Source: Apostichopus parvimensis
Taxonomy: Eukaryota > Echinodermata > Holothuroidea > Aspidochirotida > Stichopodidae
Reading direction: 5' to 3'
Assembly: GCA_000934455.1 (NCBI GenBank)
Contig: KN883813.1
Coordinates: 7,198-38,397, forward strand
DNA length: 31,200 bases
The position numbers and the translations under genes were made by a program. The notes under the pieces were generated by a model. The model was not told the DNA's origin. It searched no databases and worked only from the letters and a program-made list of their open reading frames with translations. Below are positions 1 through 10,900 of the stretch, one piece after another (position 1 is the stretch's first letter; every line of letters starts with the position of its first letter).

Positions 1-903
1 CATCTAGTCACTGCAGGTCGGTCGCTAAATCGATCAACCCCTCTTGGCAACTTGTGAATGCACGACCCTGTTTATGTTATTCAAGTTTTGTCACAATGTT
101 AAATTTCATGTAAAAATTCAATATTCATAAATTTAAATAATGGTCACGGATGAAGCGTGAGGGGGTGGTTGGGTGGGTAGGACGTGTGCCCTAGCACTTA
201 AAATTTTCTCGTGATTCGTTCAGGTACCCTCTTTGTAATTTCGAAATTTCCCCAAACTGTTGCTTGTCACCCCCCAAACTGGCCAGCCTTTCTTCGGATT
301 TTTGTGCCCCCACTGCAGTTGATTGTAGTAAGAACGTGTATATAGTGACATTGTTAGTGCACTGTACTCCTGTTCTGATACAACATCATTTCATGTTGAA
401 AGGACAACTGCAGGTATAGTCCTTGCGTCAGATCCAGGCTGATTTCAGTGTATAACGTGGTGTTGTTCAGCGTACTAAATACAATAAAGCCTATTTCTGT
501 ATTCTTGTTATTTTACTTCCGCATTTAACTTGAGACTGATAACTAATAAAAGAAGAGAACTTCTTTGGACTGTTTGGAAACATTGTTGGTTATGTTTCAT
601 TTAAGTTTACAAAAATTTGTCACATTTTCAGATGAAAATTTATGTTTATGAATGACCGGAGGTTGAATGTTATTGCTGGATGTACGCAACCTACGGCCTT
701 GTGCATCACTTGCGTTTTACCGTCGTTCATGTATTATCCTGCGATAGCCGCCGGTAGACAGTTGAATATCGCCTAATATAATCATATAAACAATAATGCA
801 TTTCACAAAGCTGCATTAACTTATTCTGTATATTAACAATGAGTATTGAAATATCAAAGCAACAATAATTGTATCGACCAGATTTTGTTTTTTGTTTATT
901 TAG
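1..903. other. 5' flank of the NLR gene, no gene resolved
   Basis: No convincing coding exon was found in this stretch. Positions 210-412 contain a C-rich, repeat-like block and a possible splice donor (CTGCAG followed by GTATAG at 413), open upstream in one frame, but nothing recognisable is encoded. From about 690 onward the sequence is recognisably similar to 15095 onward, so the duplication that made the second NLR copy included this upstream or intronic DNA. Confidence 0.4.
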
Positions 904-938
904 GTACGAGTATACAAATCGCAACTCCGGATTACGTA
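904..938 (+). CDS. Candidate small upstream exon of the NLR gene
   Basis: A 35-nt exon is suggested by a T-rich tract ending TTTAG at 903 and a strong donor GTAAGAAG at 939. Read in the phase that fits the next exon (phase 0 out), it gives TSIQIATPDYV. The second NLR copy keeps the same exon form at about 15290-15322 (TSTHIVADPNM, followed by GTAAGAAG), with the same frame open and the donor preserved. That conservation is the main reason to believe it. It enters in phase 1, so at least one more exon lies upstream and the true start codon is not identified. The function of this N-terminal piece is unknown; in this family the N-terminus often carries a death-fold or other effector domain, but none is visible here. 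Confidence 0.45.
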
Positions 939-1040
939 GTAAGAAGGACATTATATTTGTATTACTGCATCGTCTTTTTCCACAATGTGTTCCTGTTTAT
1001 CCATTTGTTTGAGTAAATTCCATATCTGTTTTTATATCAG

Positions 1041-4000
1041 GAAATGCAGAAACCACCGAAGCAGAAGAAAAAATCCATTGAAGGTACAATATAATTTTCA
1101 CATCCTAGTCGATCTTTAAAACTGGAAAGGAGAAACACAATTTGCTGCTCTATTATTGCAACAAGGAGATTTCATAGCTACACGAAAATTATGAATAAAG
1201 GAGGTTTTCTATTTTTAAGAAATGAATTACATTCATTTAACGAAAGAGCGCATCACCAATACGTTTATATTACATGTATCATACTTATAGCGGTTATGAC
1301 ATAACAGTTTTATTTTATTGCTGTTGACATCCCTGCCTGTCATACCCAAGTTTTAATGCAAAATATACATTTCTTGCTCATTGAAACCAATCCTTTTAAT
1401 AATATCATAACGTTATACAATATTGGCAGTCATTGATATTTTTGTTGTTTTTCTTTAGAGAGGAAAAATACATTAGTGGAAGGGCTAATGAAGTACTACG
1501 AGAAATTGTGTTTCATCAAGCCGCTACCATGGGGTGAACCAATACCGATACATGCCCTTTACACTATATGCCAGTGCACCATCACTAATGTGAACGGTGA
1601 TGTCAGCCATCACGCTAGCAACTTTCTGTCTACACCAGATTTTAATTTCGACAGTAATCGGGTCTTCATTATAGCAGATTTAGGTTACGGGAAAACAACC
1701 TACACTCAACACTTGGTTAGCGATTGGGTCTCAAATATGAAACTAACGAAAATTGGCAAAAAGAATAAAATTAGTGAACCTATATTAATATATATTCACC
1801 TTAAAGAGGTTGATCCCTCCATGATAGTTTCCGAACTTGTCCAGAAAATTGTTCCTGCTGGAATCGATTTGACGGTAGACGATATTGTTGAAATATTTCA
1901 GAGTTTTGAGTTTCAAGTACTTCTGGATGGGCTTGATGAGCTATCGATGTCAACGATTAGTACCAAAACATCTGCCGAGAATCCTACTAACGATAAAAAA
2001 GAACGTGGCCATCTCCTCCAAGAGGGGGGTGAAAATAATGATAATCTGACGGTCGAAAATTTACTCGATAATAAAATTAACACTGTTAAGTTTAAAAAGA
2101 TCAAGGTTTGGGTAACGTCTCGTGAAGTTGATGACATGAAGGCTTTATTTGCCCTACCATATTCAAAGGTAAAATTGAATGGTTTCAGTAATTCTCAAGT
2201 CAATGAGTACTTTCATAAAACCTGCAAATATTACTTTAAATCACAAGCAATACCCCAACTAACCTTGATCCCCGAATCAAAGATGAAAGAATCTAAGTTA
2301 GACGCCACACAACAAGCCAAATCGGATTCAAACAACGAAGAGACGATTGAAATAAAAACGACAAATACCGACAGTAGGCCGGTGACAGATGGAGGATGTA
2401 ACAATGCCGAAAATGGGGAAAAGAATGATAAAAACATAAATGAGGTTAACGGAGAAAATAAACAAACCTCGGAAGAGAAAACACAAGACATAACGGAGCA
2501 AACCCAAACTGTTGATGCGGAAAAACTTCAAAACGAAGAAAGAAAAGACGAGGACATTCTTACAAAAGATGGCAAAAATGAAGCAAATGAAAGTAACATT
2601 AAAGCTGACGAGGTGACGGATGATGTAACAAAAAAGTTAATTCCCGCTGCTCATCACGAGATAAAGCAAGAAGAATCAGAGCAGAAAGATAACACTGTTC
2701 CACGAAACGACGCGCAGAACACGGAAGCCTATGATACTTTAGAAATACTTTCAAAAAAGGTTACTGAATGTATGGAATTAAACGAAATTTCTCAGAATTT
2801 TTCTGAAACACCCCTTCTGCTGATTATGATTATTCATATAATTACATGCAGAATGTTAGATCCAACAGGGAAATATAAAGAAGTGAATGTTAACAAACTG
2901 ACAACAATAATACGATTAGTAATTACTTGTTTGGAATCCCGCTTCGTGCAGAAAGTTGATAACCAGTCCATTCAAGAAGATATTAAGAGTCTCGAAGCCA
3001 GACTTGGTAAAATAGCATTTGAGAGCAGAATGAGCCTTTCATTGGGTAAACGCGAGTACTGGAAAGATGAACTTGGTGAAAAAGATACCCAACTTGCCTT
3101 AGCCGTAGGATTGCTCAAGTATTCAAAGGAGGTAGGAAGCGGAGGAGGCCAATTGGAAGAATTGGCTTTTTCGTCCTATTCTGGAATCATGTTTTATCAT
3201 GAATTCTTTCAGGAATTTCTAGCTGCTCAGTATGTGCCAGAAAGTAATAAGGAGTGGGCGTGGATAGATGAATTCATCAAAAAGAGTACTGACGATGCAA
3301 CGGTTAGATTATTACAGTTTATGTTCGGCTTGAATCATGCTAGATTGAATAAAGCAGTAAAATCTCTCTTGAATGAACAGAAAATGTGGAACAATTTGAT
3401 CGACTGTATTTATGAAATGAGTAATCTCGAAAAGAAGCAAGAAATTATCAAAGGCATGAACGACAAAGCGGGTAAACTGGGTAAAAATATGAACATTAAT
3501 ATACAGCATCTTGACAGGAACCACCACAGAGTTGCTTTAACAGATTTCTGTGATGCTTGCAATGCTTCCGATGTAAGTAGTGGTAATTGTTTCAATTTTT
3601 AAAAAAAATAATGTGTTGCATTTGATTTTCGAATCTTTATAATCAACTTGTCGAAAAATGATTCCTAAGCTGGTTTTATGAACCGGCTGATTGCCCACCA
3701 TAATTATTATATCCAATTAACATATTAATCAACAAAATGAGAGCTTTTTATATCGTTTTTGATATGAGCTGCTACATGTACACATTTTTTTTTAATATCC
3801 TTACAACTTATACGGTATCTTAATTTGATTGATCATTTGTTTTAACAAAAAACCATTTCAATTTACTGTAAAGACACTCATTGATTTGATATGCCTCAAT
3901 AAGTGGTTATTGTTGACTTTGTTTTGTTCTGTGGTTATTCAACATGGAAATATATGACGTTCCTAACTTTATCGTGTTTGTATATATTTGTCTTCCAACA

Positions 4001-4845
4001 GATAACACTGAAAAGTATGGTATTTAGAGAAAAGCGTGCGGTGGACTTCATAAAAGACGTAACACTACTCTCATTAAAATTCCTGATATTTATTGAAATG
4101 AACATCAACGAAGACCAATTCGTAGCAATCATCACCAGCCTTACTAATCGAAAATGTCCAGAAACTCTACAGTAAGAATGTTTGATAATACCTCGTTATA
4201 ATCATCTTGTAATAGTGGTTAGTGTTATCGTTCGTTATGTTGATTAATTATGACTTTTATTTTTATATATATAGATATATATTAAATATTGTATATTTAT
4301 TTCTTGATAATCTCTAATGAAGGTTCATAAAATGTTCTGTACCGGACGAATTAAAAGGAAAAGCCAAGCAGACAGTGGAATCAGCTTTGAAGGGATTCGA
4401 CATGAAAAGTGAGTGATATTCTGAATACGATTTTTTGGACAACATACAATAACCGGATAAAGAAACAATATTGTGTGTACATTGGAAGTTGGTTCATTTT
4501 TGCGGTCTTTTCTCAATTTTCATAAAATGTTTCGCACTAACTTTCAAAATATGTACTCACTCAACTCTCCATTAAATTTAGTTTTTTTTTTCCGTTTACG
4601 ATGAAGTGCATGTAGTGTTCATAAGCTGCTAATAACAGGCCTTCCCTACGTTCTTTTTTCTTGCTGTTAATATTTTGTATCACAAGAATCGTTACATTCA
4701 GTTTATTAACTTATGCCGCCTATCTCTTATCTACTTTTTTTTAGTATATAACTGTAAGAAGATATCGCCTGTGACCATGACAGTACCAAAGTTCAACCCA
4801 AAGAAAGGAAAATGGGAAAAGGAATTGTTCCCAAAAGACTTGTAA
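1041..4845 (+). CDS. NACHT-domain NTPase (NLR-like protein), spliced
   Basis: Exons by phase and splice consensus: 1041-1083, 1459-3572, 4002-4171, 4323-4408 and 4745-4845 (stop TAA). From the first ATG (1044) the joined frame is 2511 nt, 836 residues. The large exon is open back to a GTG at 1476, but its coding sequence runs on through the acceptor at 1457-1458 into the upstream exon. NACHT signatures: Walker A DLGYGKTT (Lys codon at 1692, about residue 92), Walker B FQVLLDGLDEL (about 1909-1941), sensor-1-like VWVTSRE (about 2107-2127), the winged-helix-type segment ETPLLLIMIIHIIT, and a C-terminal FYHEFFQEFLAAQYV typical of NLR HD2 regions. Such proteins are cytosolic signalling ATPases that oligomerise in innate immunity or cell-death control; this role is inferred from the family. 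Unusual are an insert of about 48 residues after Walker B and a K/E/N/T-rich insert of about 150 residues (about 2278-2730). No clear LRRs are seen; the last three exons may encode a degenerate repeat or a lineage-specific tail. The 5' end is probably incomplete. Confidence 0.85.
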
Positions 4846-4944
4846 ATGTAATCAGTCTTTTGTGTTTCATTTAATGTACTCTAAACGAATGTCCTAACTA
4901 CCGGAATTTGTAAAGTCTTCGTGAGCGTTGCTACAGTTGTTTGA

Positions 4945-4950
4945 AATAAA
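4945..4950 (+). other. Candidate polyadenylation signal AATAAA of the NLR gene
   Basis: An AATAAA hexamer lies about 100 bp after the TAA stop at 4843-4845. It fits a short 3' UTR. No other evidence supports it. Confidence 0.4.
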
Positions 4951-5265
4951 CCGATCCTGGAGACTTAACAAGCGAATGTTTCATGAATTTCCTACTACGA
5001 ATGTGGATTCAATGCAGCGAGCACAAGGAACATATTGTTTAAGCAGAGGTCATTTTAGGTCAACCGACTCAAATTACTTTGTGAACAGGAAAAACTTCAA
5101 AAGTCAAATTTGAATGAACTATGTTGTTGGTGGATCCGTCGTATTATTTCTAGAACCTTCTGATATGAAATGTTAAAAGGAAATCAATCAGCATGGATCT
5201 TTTGTTTTAATTTTAACTGATGACTGCTAAGCTATTAGAGACATCAAGGGTTTCATTAATATAAG

Positions 5266-5994
5266 CAGGGGCGTCAATCCTAATTGAAAAGTGAAGGGGG
5301 GGGGGCATAAATGACTGAACAGGGATACAATTGAAGGCGTGTGCGAGCGCCTTGGTGCAAAGCCTTTATCGAGTGAGGTCCAGGGGCCCGATTTAGGGCC
5401 CCTGATGTGGTCCAGGGGGTAGCCCCGGCGGGGGCCCAAGGGGCGGACTCACATCCAGAAATATGTAAGTCTGCATCTACTTGGTCCCTGAATTGATATG
5501 TCAGTCAAAATATATTTCAACAATAATCACATATTACAAATGAATTAGACCTAAATTATCTATATAACACGCGGGTGTTACTTAGGGCCTTCATCATTAT
5601 TAATAAACTTGAAAACCTAAACCAAAGTCGGAAACATTCTTAAAGTTTGCACACGAGACTAAACACACCTTGTTATAAAGGTGTCTCCAATATGGAATCA
5701 AGGTGTAACACGTACATGTAAAAAGCATGATTGAGTATGAAGTCCATAATTCTTGTTGCAACAGGGCGATGGGGGGGGGGGGGGTTGCGCATATGAGACA
5801 TTAATAACTAGTCATCTCATATACAATTTTTGAGCTCCTTTGATGAGATAAACGAGTCATTACGAGCCTGATAATCCTAGCGCCTACACGAGTCAGTCAC
5901 TATACTTTGGGGGAGTGGGACATTTGATATTGTGTCCCCACCCTTCAAAAAGTGAGGCACGTGTCCCCCTACCTCCCCCATGATTGACGCCCTG
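5266..5994. mobile_element. Non-autonomous hAT-like DNA element (MITE-like), 729 bp
   Basis: The left end reads CAGGGGCGTCAATC and the right end, reverse-complemented, reads CAGGGCGTCAATC: near-perfect terminal inverted repeats, one G apart. The flanking octamers AATATAAG (5258-5265) and AATAAAGA (5995-6002) agree at five of eight positions, compatible with a decayed 8-bp target-site duplication of hAT type. The interior is unlike its surroundings: G runs (about 5294-5304 and 5771-5783) and a very GC-rich block at about 5375-5450 with a perfect 9-bp hairpin (CAGGGGCCC, loop GATTTA, 5381-5404). No transposase is encoded, and a reading frame crossing the right end on the minus strand is not a gene. 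Family assignment is an inference. Confidence 0.65.
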
Positions 5995-7964
5995 AATAAA
6001 GATATATTGACACTACTTTTTTTTTTAATGTCTATGAAAGACTTTTGCCAAATCACGAGAGAACAAATAACATTCAATCCGTTAATAGAAATGGTTGAAG
6101 TTGTTTTTAGCGTCTTGACGAATACCTTATAATTTTTGTCTTTTATATTTGCATATTCCGGTTTCATCTCTTTAATCTTGTTACATATCGGTAATTCTTC
6201 ACGTAGATATACATATATTTTAAAGCCGGGTAAGTTATATTTCAAATTTTATCAAAGAGTCATAATAAAATTATATTTAAAGCATATTTATGACGTAACA
6301 ATTCTGTAGTGGAAGTCATAGAAGAAATACTCATTAATTATCAAAACTACATTATTGGCCGATAAACATTGCTCATAGCTCAATAATTTTCGGTAATGTA
6401 TAAAAAAAATGTTTATCACTGTAAACCAGAATAACAACTGCTAAGATCTTTTTTGACAAATAAATACAATTTATCAATAAAATAAACCTCATCTTAAAAA
6501 CAGCTTACAACAGTTACAGTTTGTGTTAGTGACAAAAAGTGCGAGAACTTTGAAAAATTCGACAGTGATTGCTTTATGATACGCATTTATATTGAATAAT
6601 GAAAACTGTGTGTTTTAATACTTTATTCTATCAATATTTTAAATATCGAATAACTTTAATCGCCATTTCCTATTTAACATTCATCCAATTGAGTTGATAA
6701 CATCATAACAAGAAAAAAAGTAAAATATTGTCTTCATTTTAGTGATTTTTGCTCAACTGTTTTTTAACTGCCTGGTTCAATTCCACAGCTGCAGCTATTG
6801 TAATATGTATCAATATTATGTGAATATGAATAAAAAATACCGTCTAGAAACTAGTAGACCGTAATTAACCTGAATTTATCCAGAGAACGGAAACGTGCAA
6901 ACTACGGTCGCAACCGACGAAATGTAATACTTATGGAGCAGAAGTGTTTCACATATTAAAATAAAAATGATGATATTGCTACTTCAATTCAACGTTAAAG
7001 TTAACTAATAGAGATACGAAAAGTGGGTGAGAAAGGTGTTTAAAAGTGTCCCTTTACACAATCTTGTCTCCTTGTTATAATTACCTCTCTGCCTGATAAT
7101 ATGTTAAAGAAGATCGGCATACGTGACTTCACGTTTTGTATTTTAAATGATTAAAACTGTTGCATACTAGACAATTGTTTGCTGTTAAAACATGTGTGCA
7201 TAGTTAATATAACATTGCGCTTCGTACATTTTTTCTTCAGAATTATTGTCTTGTGCATATTGTTCAAACAACTGTTCTAACATAGTCAACGATTTTTTTA
7301 TTGATTGAATAAATTGAGGAAATACTATAATCATTCCATCTGATACGTATTTATTACACGATCAGGGAACAGCGCATGTGTTAACTTTTTATTTACATCC
7401 TGGTACAAACGACTTGATACAAGCAGATTGCTGCAACTTGAGGTCATACCAAATGATAAGTATAAACTAATCAAATGCAGTTTTTTTTATACCCTTTGTT
7501 GCGCTTGCCTGTATGATATAAGTGTTCTATATAATATTGTAGCAATATATAAAAAAAAATTCCGGTAGCTCGGAGATAGGCAAATCTCACATGAATTTAG
7601 TAGTTTAGCATATTTTCTGACATATAGTCCTCCTCTTAACTTAAAAATAAAAATAAATGAATATTATCTACTTCAACATGTATTAACATGCTGGTAATGA
7701 ACAAGGAAACGTGAAGACGGAGAATACATCTTACAGCAACAAAGTAACTTCCTTTGTACACAAAACTGTAATTTACCACGACTAAACTGATGTGAAAAGG
7801 AACAGAATTGAGAAATTAACAAAGCACTTCCGTCGAATTATCCATTTTATACGGTTCCATATATTATGTTCCTCTCATTGTTTAATTAGCTGTGTTCCCA
7901 TCCCAAAAAGTATTTAAGTCCTTAGCGCCTTGCATTTCGGAACGGTAGATTGTACTTATAACTT
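5995..7964. other. Intergenic DNA between convergent NLR and receptor genes
   Basis: AT-rich DNA without recognisable exons or clear repeats. ATTAAA on the minus strand (forward TTTAAT at 7881-7886) lies about 80 bp past the receptor stop codon and could be its polyadenylation signal. Otherwise nothing was seen. Confidence 0.4.
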
Positions 7965-10900
7965 TCAATCAATATTTTCTATTAGCTGAAATAGCTTCGT
8001 CTTCAACGATGTAAGGCTAATTCGATCTGCAGGATCCACCTTCAAGCAAGACGTCATAATTTCATATCTGAATTGAATAAAATATTAAAGAGAATGTAAA
8101 CTTGCATTGTACAGTTATACAGCAAATATCAGTAAGTGTTCAAATAATTATTCTTATGCATCGTAATGTATTTCCAGCGTGATTTTATTCCAAACATTAA
8201 ACTGGTTTCTATATCAACATGCTTCTAAGAATAATTAATTGTAAACATTATTTAGAGTATGATAAAATCCAAACTTGAGTTTTTTCATATTCAGTAATAT
8301 ATAATATAATTCAACAGTCCAATAGTTACAAACTAACAACTAAATAGAACATAACTCACAGAGAGTCTGAACATAAATCAGGCTTTGAGAGAACTGGTAA
8401 ATCATCAGGCTGAGCAGCAAACTTCATAATATCTAATCCATCAAATGGAGAAGCACCTTGAGTAAAACAGAAATAATTACAAGTACTATTTCATTTAATG
8501 TATGTTCTAACAGTACATTCATTGCCTCTCTTAAAGAAATAATATGTTGTATTCATACTTTCTTCCTTAAAAGTAAGGGTAATTTGCCTTTCACCTTAAT
8601 ATTAAAAATAAATTGGACAAAGATATGAATTAGACTTAACGTAATATATAGTATATTTATAATATACAGCTATCTTTATGTATATTGCGTTCTAAGTGTA
8701 TACTTCAAATTAAGTATTGAAAACGTTTACCCTGAGAAAATATCTCCCAGATGAAAACGGCAAAGGACCAAACATCACTTTCGCGGTCATAATGTTTCTT
8801 GAAAATGGTTTCCGGGGCAAACCATGGAAGACGAAGGTTTTCCTACAAATTTGAACACGTTCATGTAATCACACAAGGAACAATATATGATAATTTCTAA
8901 AACATTTAATGGCATATTCATTCATAAATACATTCATTATCTCATCTCCCTACATTTAATGGATAGGGATATGATATTGTACTTCACCCATCATAAATGT
9001 GAGGATATGAGTGCATGGACTAGTGTGAGTGAGTGAGGCAAAAATGTGTCGTGAAACTCCTCCTAGACCGCAAGTCCGATCAAGTTTAAATTTTTTTGCT
9101 AGATGTCTGATCGTGTAAACTCGTGCCTACGAGATTGGAAGCGTCCTATGTCAAAGGTCAAACAAAGTAAACAATTGTATTTAGCAATTTTTCTGCTTGT
9201 CAACAGCATTACAACACACGATATGTAAAGATGAGAATAAATGTTAAATAGGATAGAATTTGGGTCAGGGTCAAGGGGCAATTGAGGTCAAATGTCAAGT
9301 TGGCCTAAATTGTTTGAAAAAGTGTGTCGCGGACTCCTCCTTCACTGTAGCTTCAATCAATTTTAAACTTTCTGAGTAGGTCCCCGACATATCGAAACTC
9401 GTGCATGCATGATTGGTGACGTCATATGTCAGATGTGAAATTCCCTTAAACGTGTTTTGTCATCACATGATTATCATACCGCAAGTTATGTAAAGAATAC
9501 GTGGTCACATTTTATAATAGTATTGATGTAGTTGTTAAGGAACGTAGGTCAAATTTCAAATTGCACTAAATTGTGCGGAGGAGATGAGATCTGTAATTCC
9601 ATGGATTGTCCTCTAGTTAAATATTGTGGTACTGTTTTATACATTTGAAAGAACTATTAGATCATCGTTGCATTTTCACAAATTTACAAAGACAATGTAA
9701 ACCAAAACATATTTTATCCTCACCTCAAACTTGATATTTGAGAGCATTTTCTTGGTAGCTGATCGCAAGTTGAAGTCGTACAATTTGCACACCATGTTAG
9801 TTGTTAAAAGAACCTTTCTCGAACAAATAGCAGGATGATCACACTGTAAATTAAGTTGTATATAAGTGTATTTAAGGGCTTATGACTTTTCATAAAGATA
9901 GACTTATTTATGTGACAAAACTATTGGAACCATTCACATATGCATCTTACTTTAGTTAGTTGATTGATAACAAATGACACTTTTACTCACGTCTATTGAT
10001 TCAAGAAAGAATAGGGCCTTCAGAGGTTCCAATAAAAATGATCCAATCCGTAGGGCATTGGTTGATTGAGCGGATCTACTTAATCCCTGCATGTATATTG
10101 TCTTGGAATAGACATCGTCGTATTTCGCTTTACAAAGAACATCTCTTAAAATACCATTTGTGATGTATTCCGTGTAAATGTAGTAAGGGACTACAATGTT
10201 TGGATCATAGAAAGTAGAACAAGAATATATGATAACAAACAATTCAATTTGTTTCAATTAATTAAATAAAAACAAATAAAAGACATATTTGATCAAACAG
10301 AAATAATTGATATCATAGTGCATAATTTGTATCAACTATTTTAAACAATTTATTGCCTACTTTGTACTGTATCAGCCGCCACAAATTCTACTACATTTCT
10401 GTGCTTCGGAATATGCCTGAGATGTTCAGCCAGCAATCTGATTTGAAGCCAGTCTTCATTTGTTGAGCTATCTGCAATAACACAATATATATATATATCT
10501 CTGAGATTCCATTTCAGTTCAGTAAAATATAAACCCTTCATTCACCGCTGATAAGATTATCATACAGTAATTTGGACGTGTTATCTAGATTCCATCTCAT
10601 CATTGATATAGCACCAGCTGCTGTTTCTGATACACTGGAGGAGCCCTGTAAACAACCGGTTTCTTCTCATAGTCAAACACAATGCTGAGTGCAGGCAGAA
10701 TTTGTACTTAAACAGTTGTTAGAGTATACTGAATTAACCAGGAAGCTATGCAACAAACATTTACATAACACACAACCTATTTACTACTATACGGGGGATC
10801 TGTCTTTTCCTTTCGTAGATGCCATTGATCTCTTTATACCTAGTCTAATGGTTAATGCAGGCATCATATATACTTAATTAAACAGTAGTTAGAGTATATT

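Noticed and set aside
210-412. Possible first NLR exon ending CTGCAG before GTATAG
   Set aside because: The frame is open and the donor passable, but the sequence is C-rich and repeat-like, there is no recognised domain, and its phase 0 does not fit the phase 1 entry of exon 904-938.
1913-2531. Minus-strand open frames opposite the NLR exon
   Set aside because: They are shadows of the NACHT-coding strand with low-complexity composition mirrored from the disordered inserts.
3573-3602. Last residues VSSGNCFNF of the large NLR frame
   Set aside because: GTAAGT at 3573 is a strong donor, and the following exon continues in phase, so these codons are intronic.
3903-4001. 5' part of the open frame 3903-4175 as coding
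   Set aside because: It is intron ending in a pyrimidine-rich tract and TTCCAACAG; coding starts at 4002 by phase with the previous exon.
5877-6245. 122-residue minus-strand open frame
   Set aside because: It crosses the right end of the transposon-like element into AT-rich intergenic DNA and has no family features.
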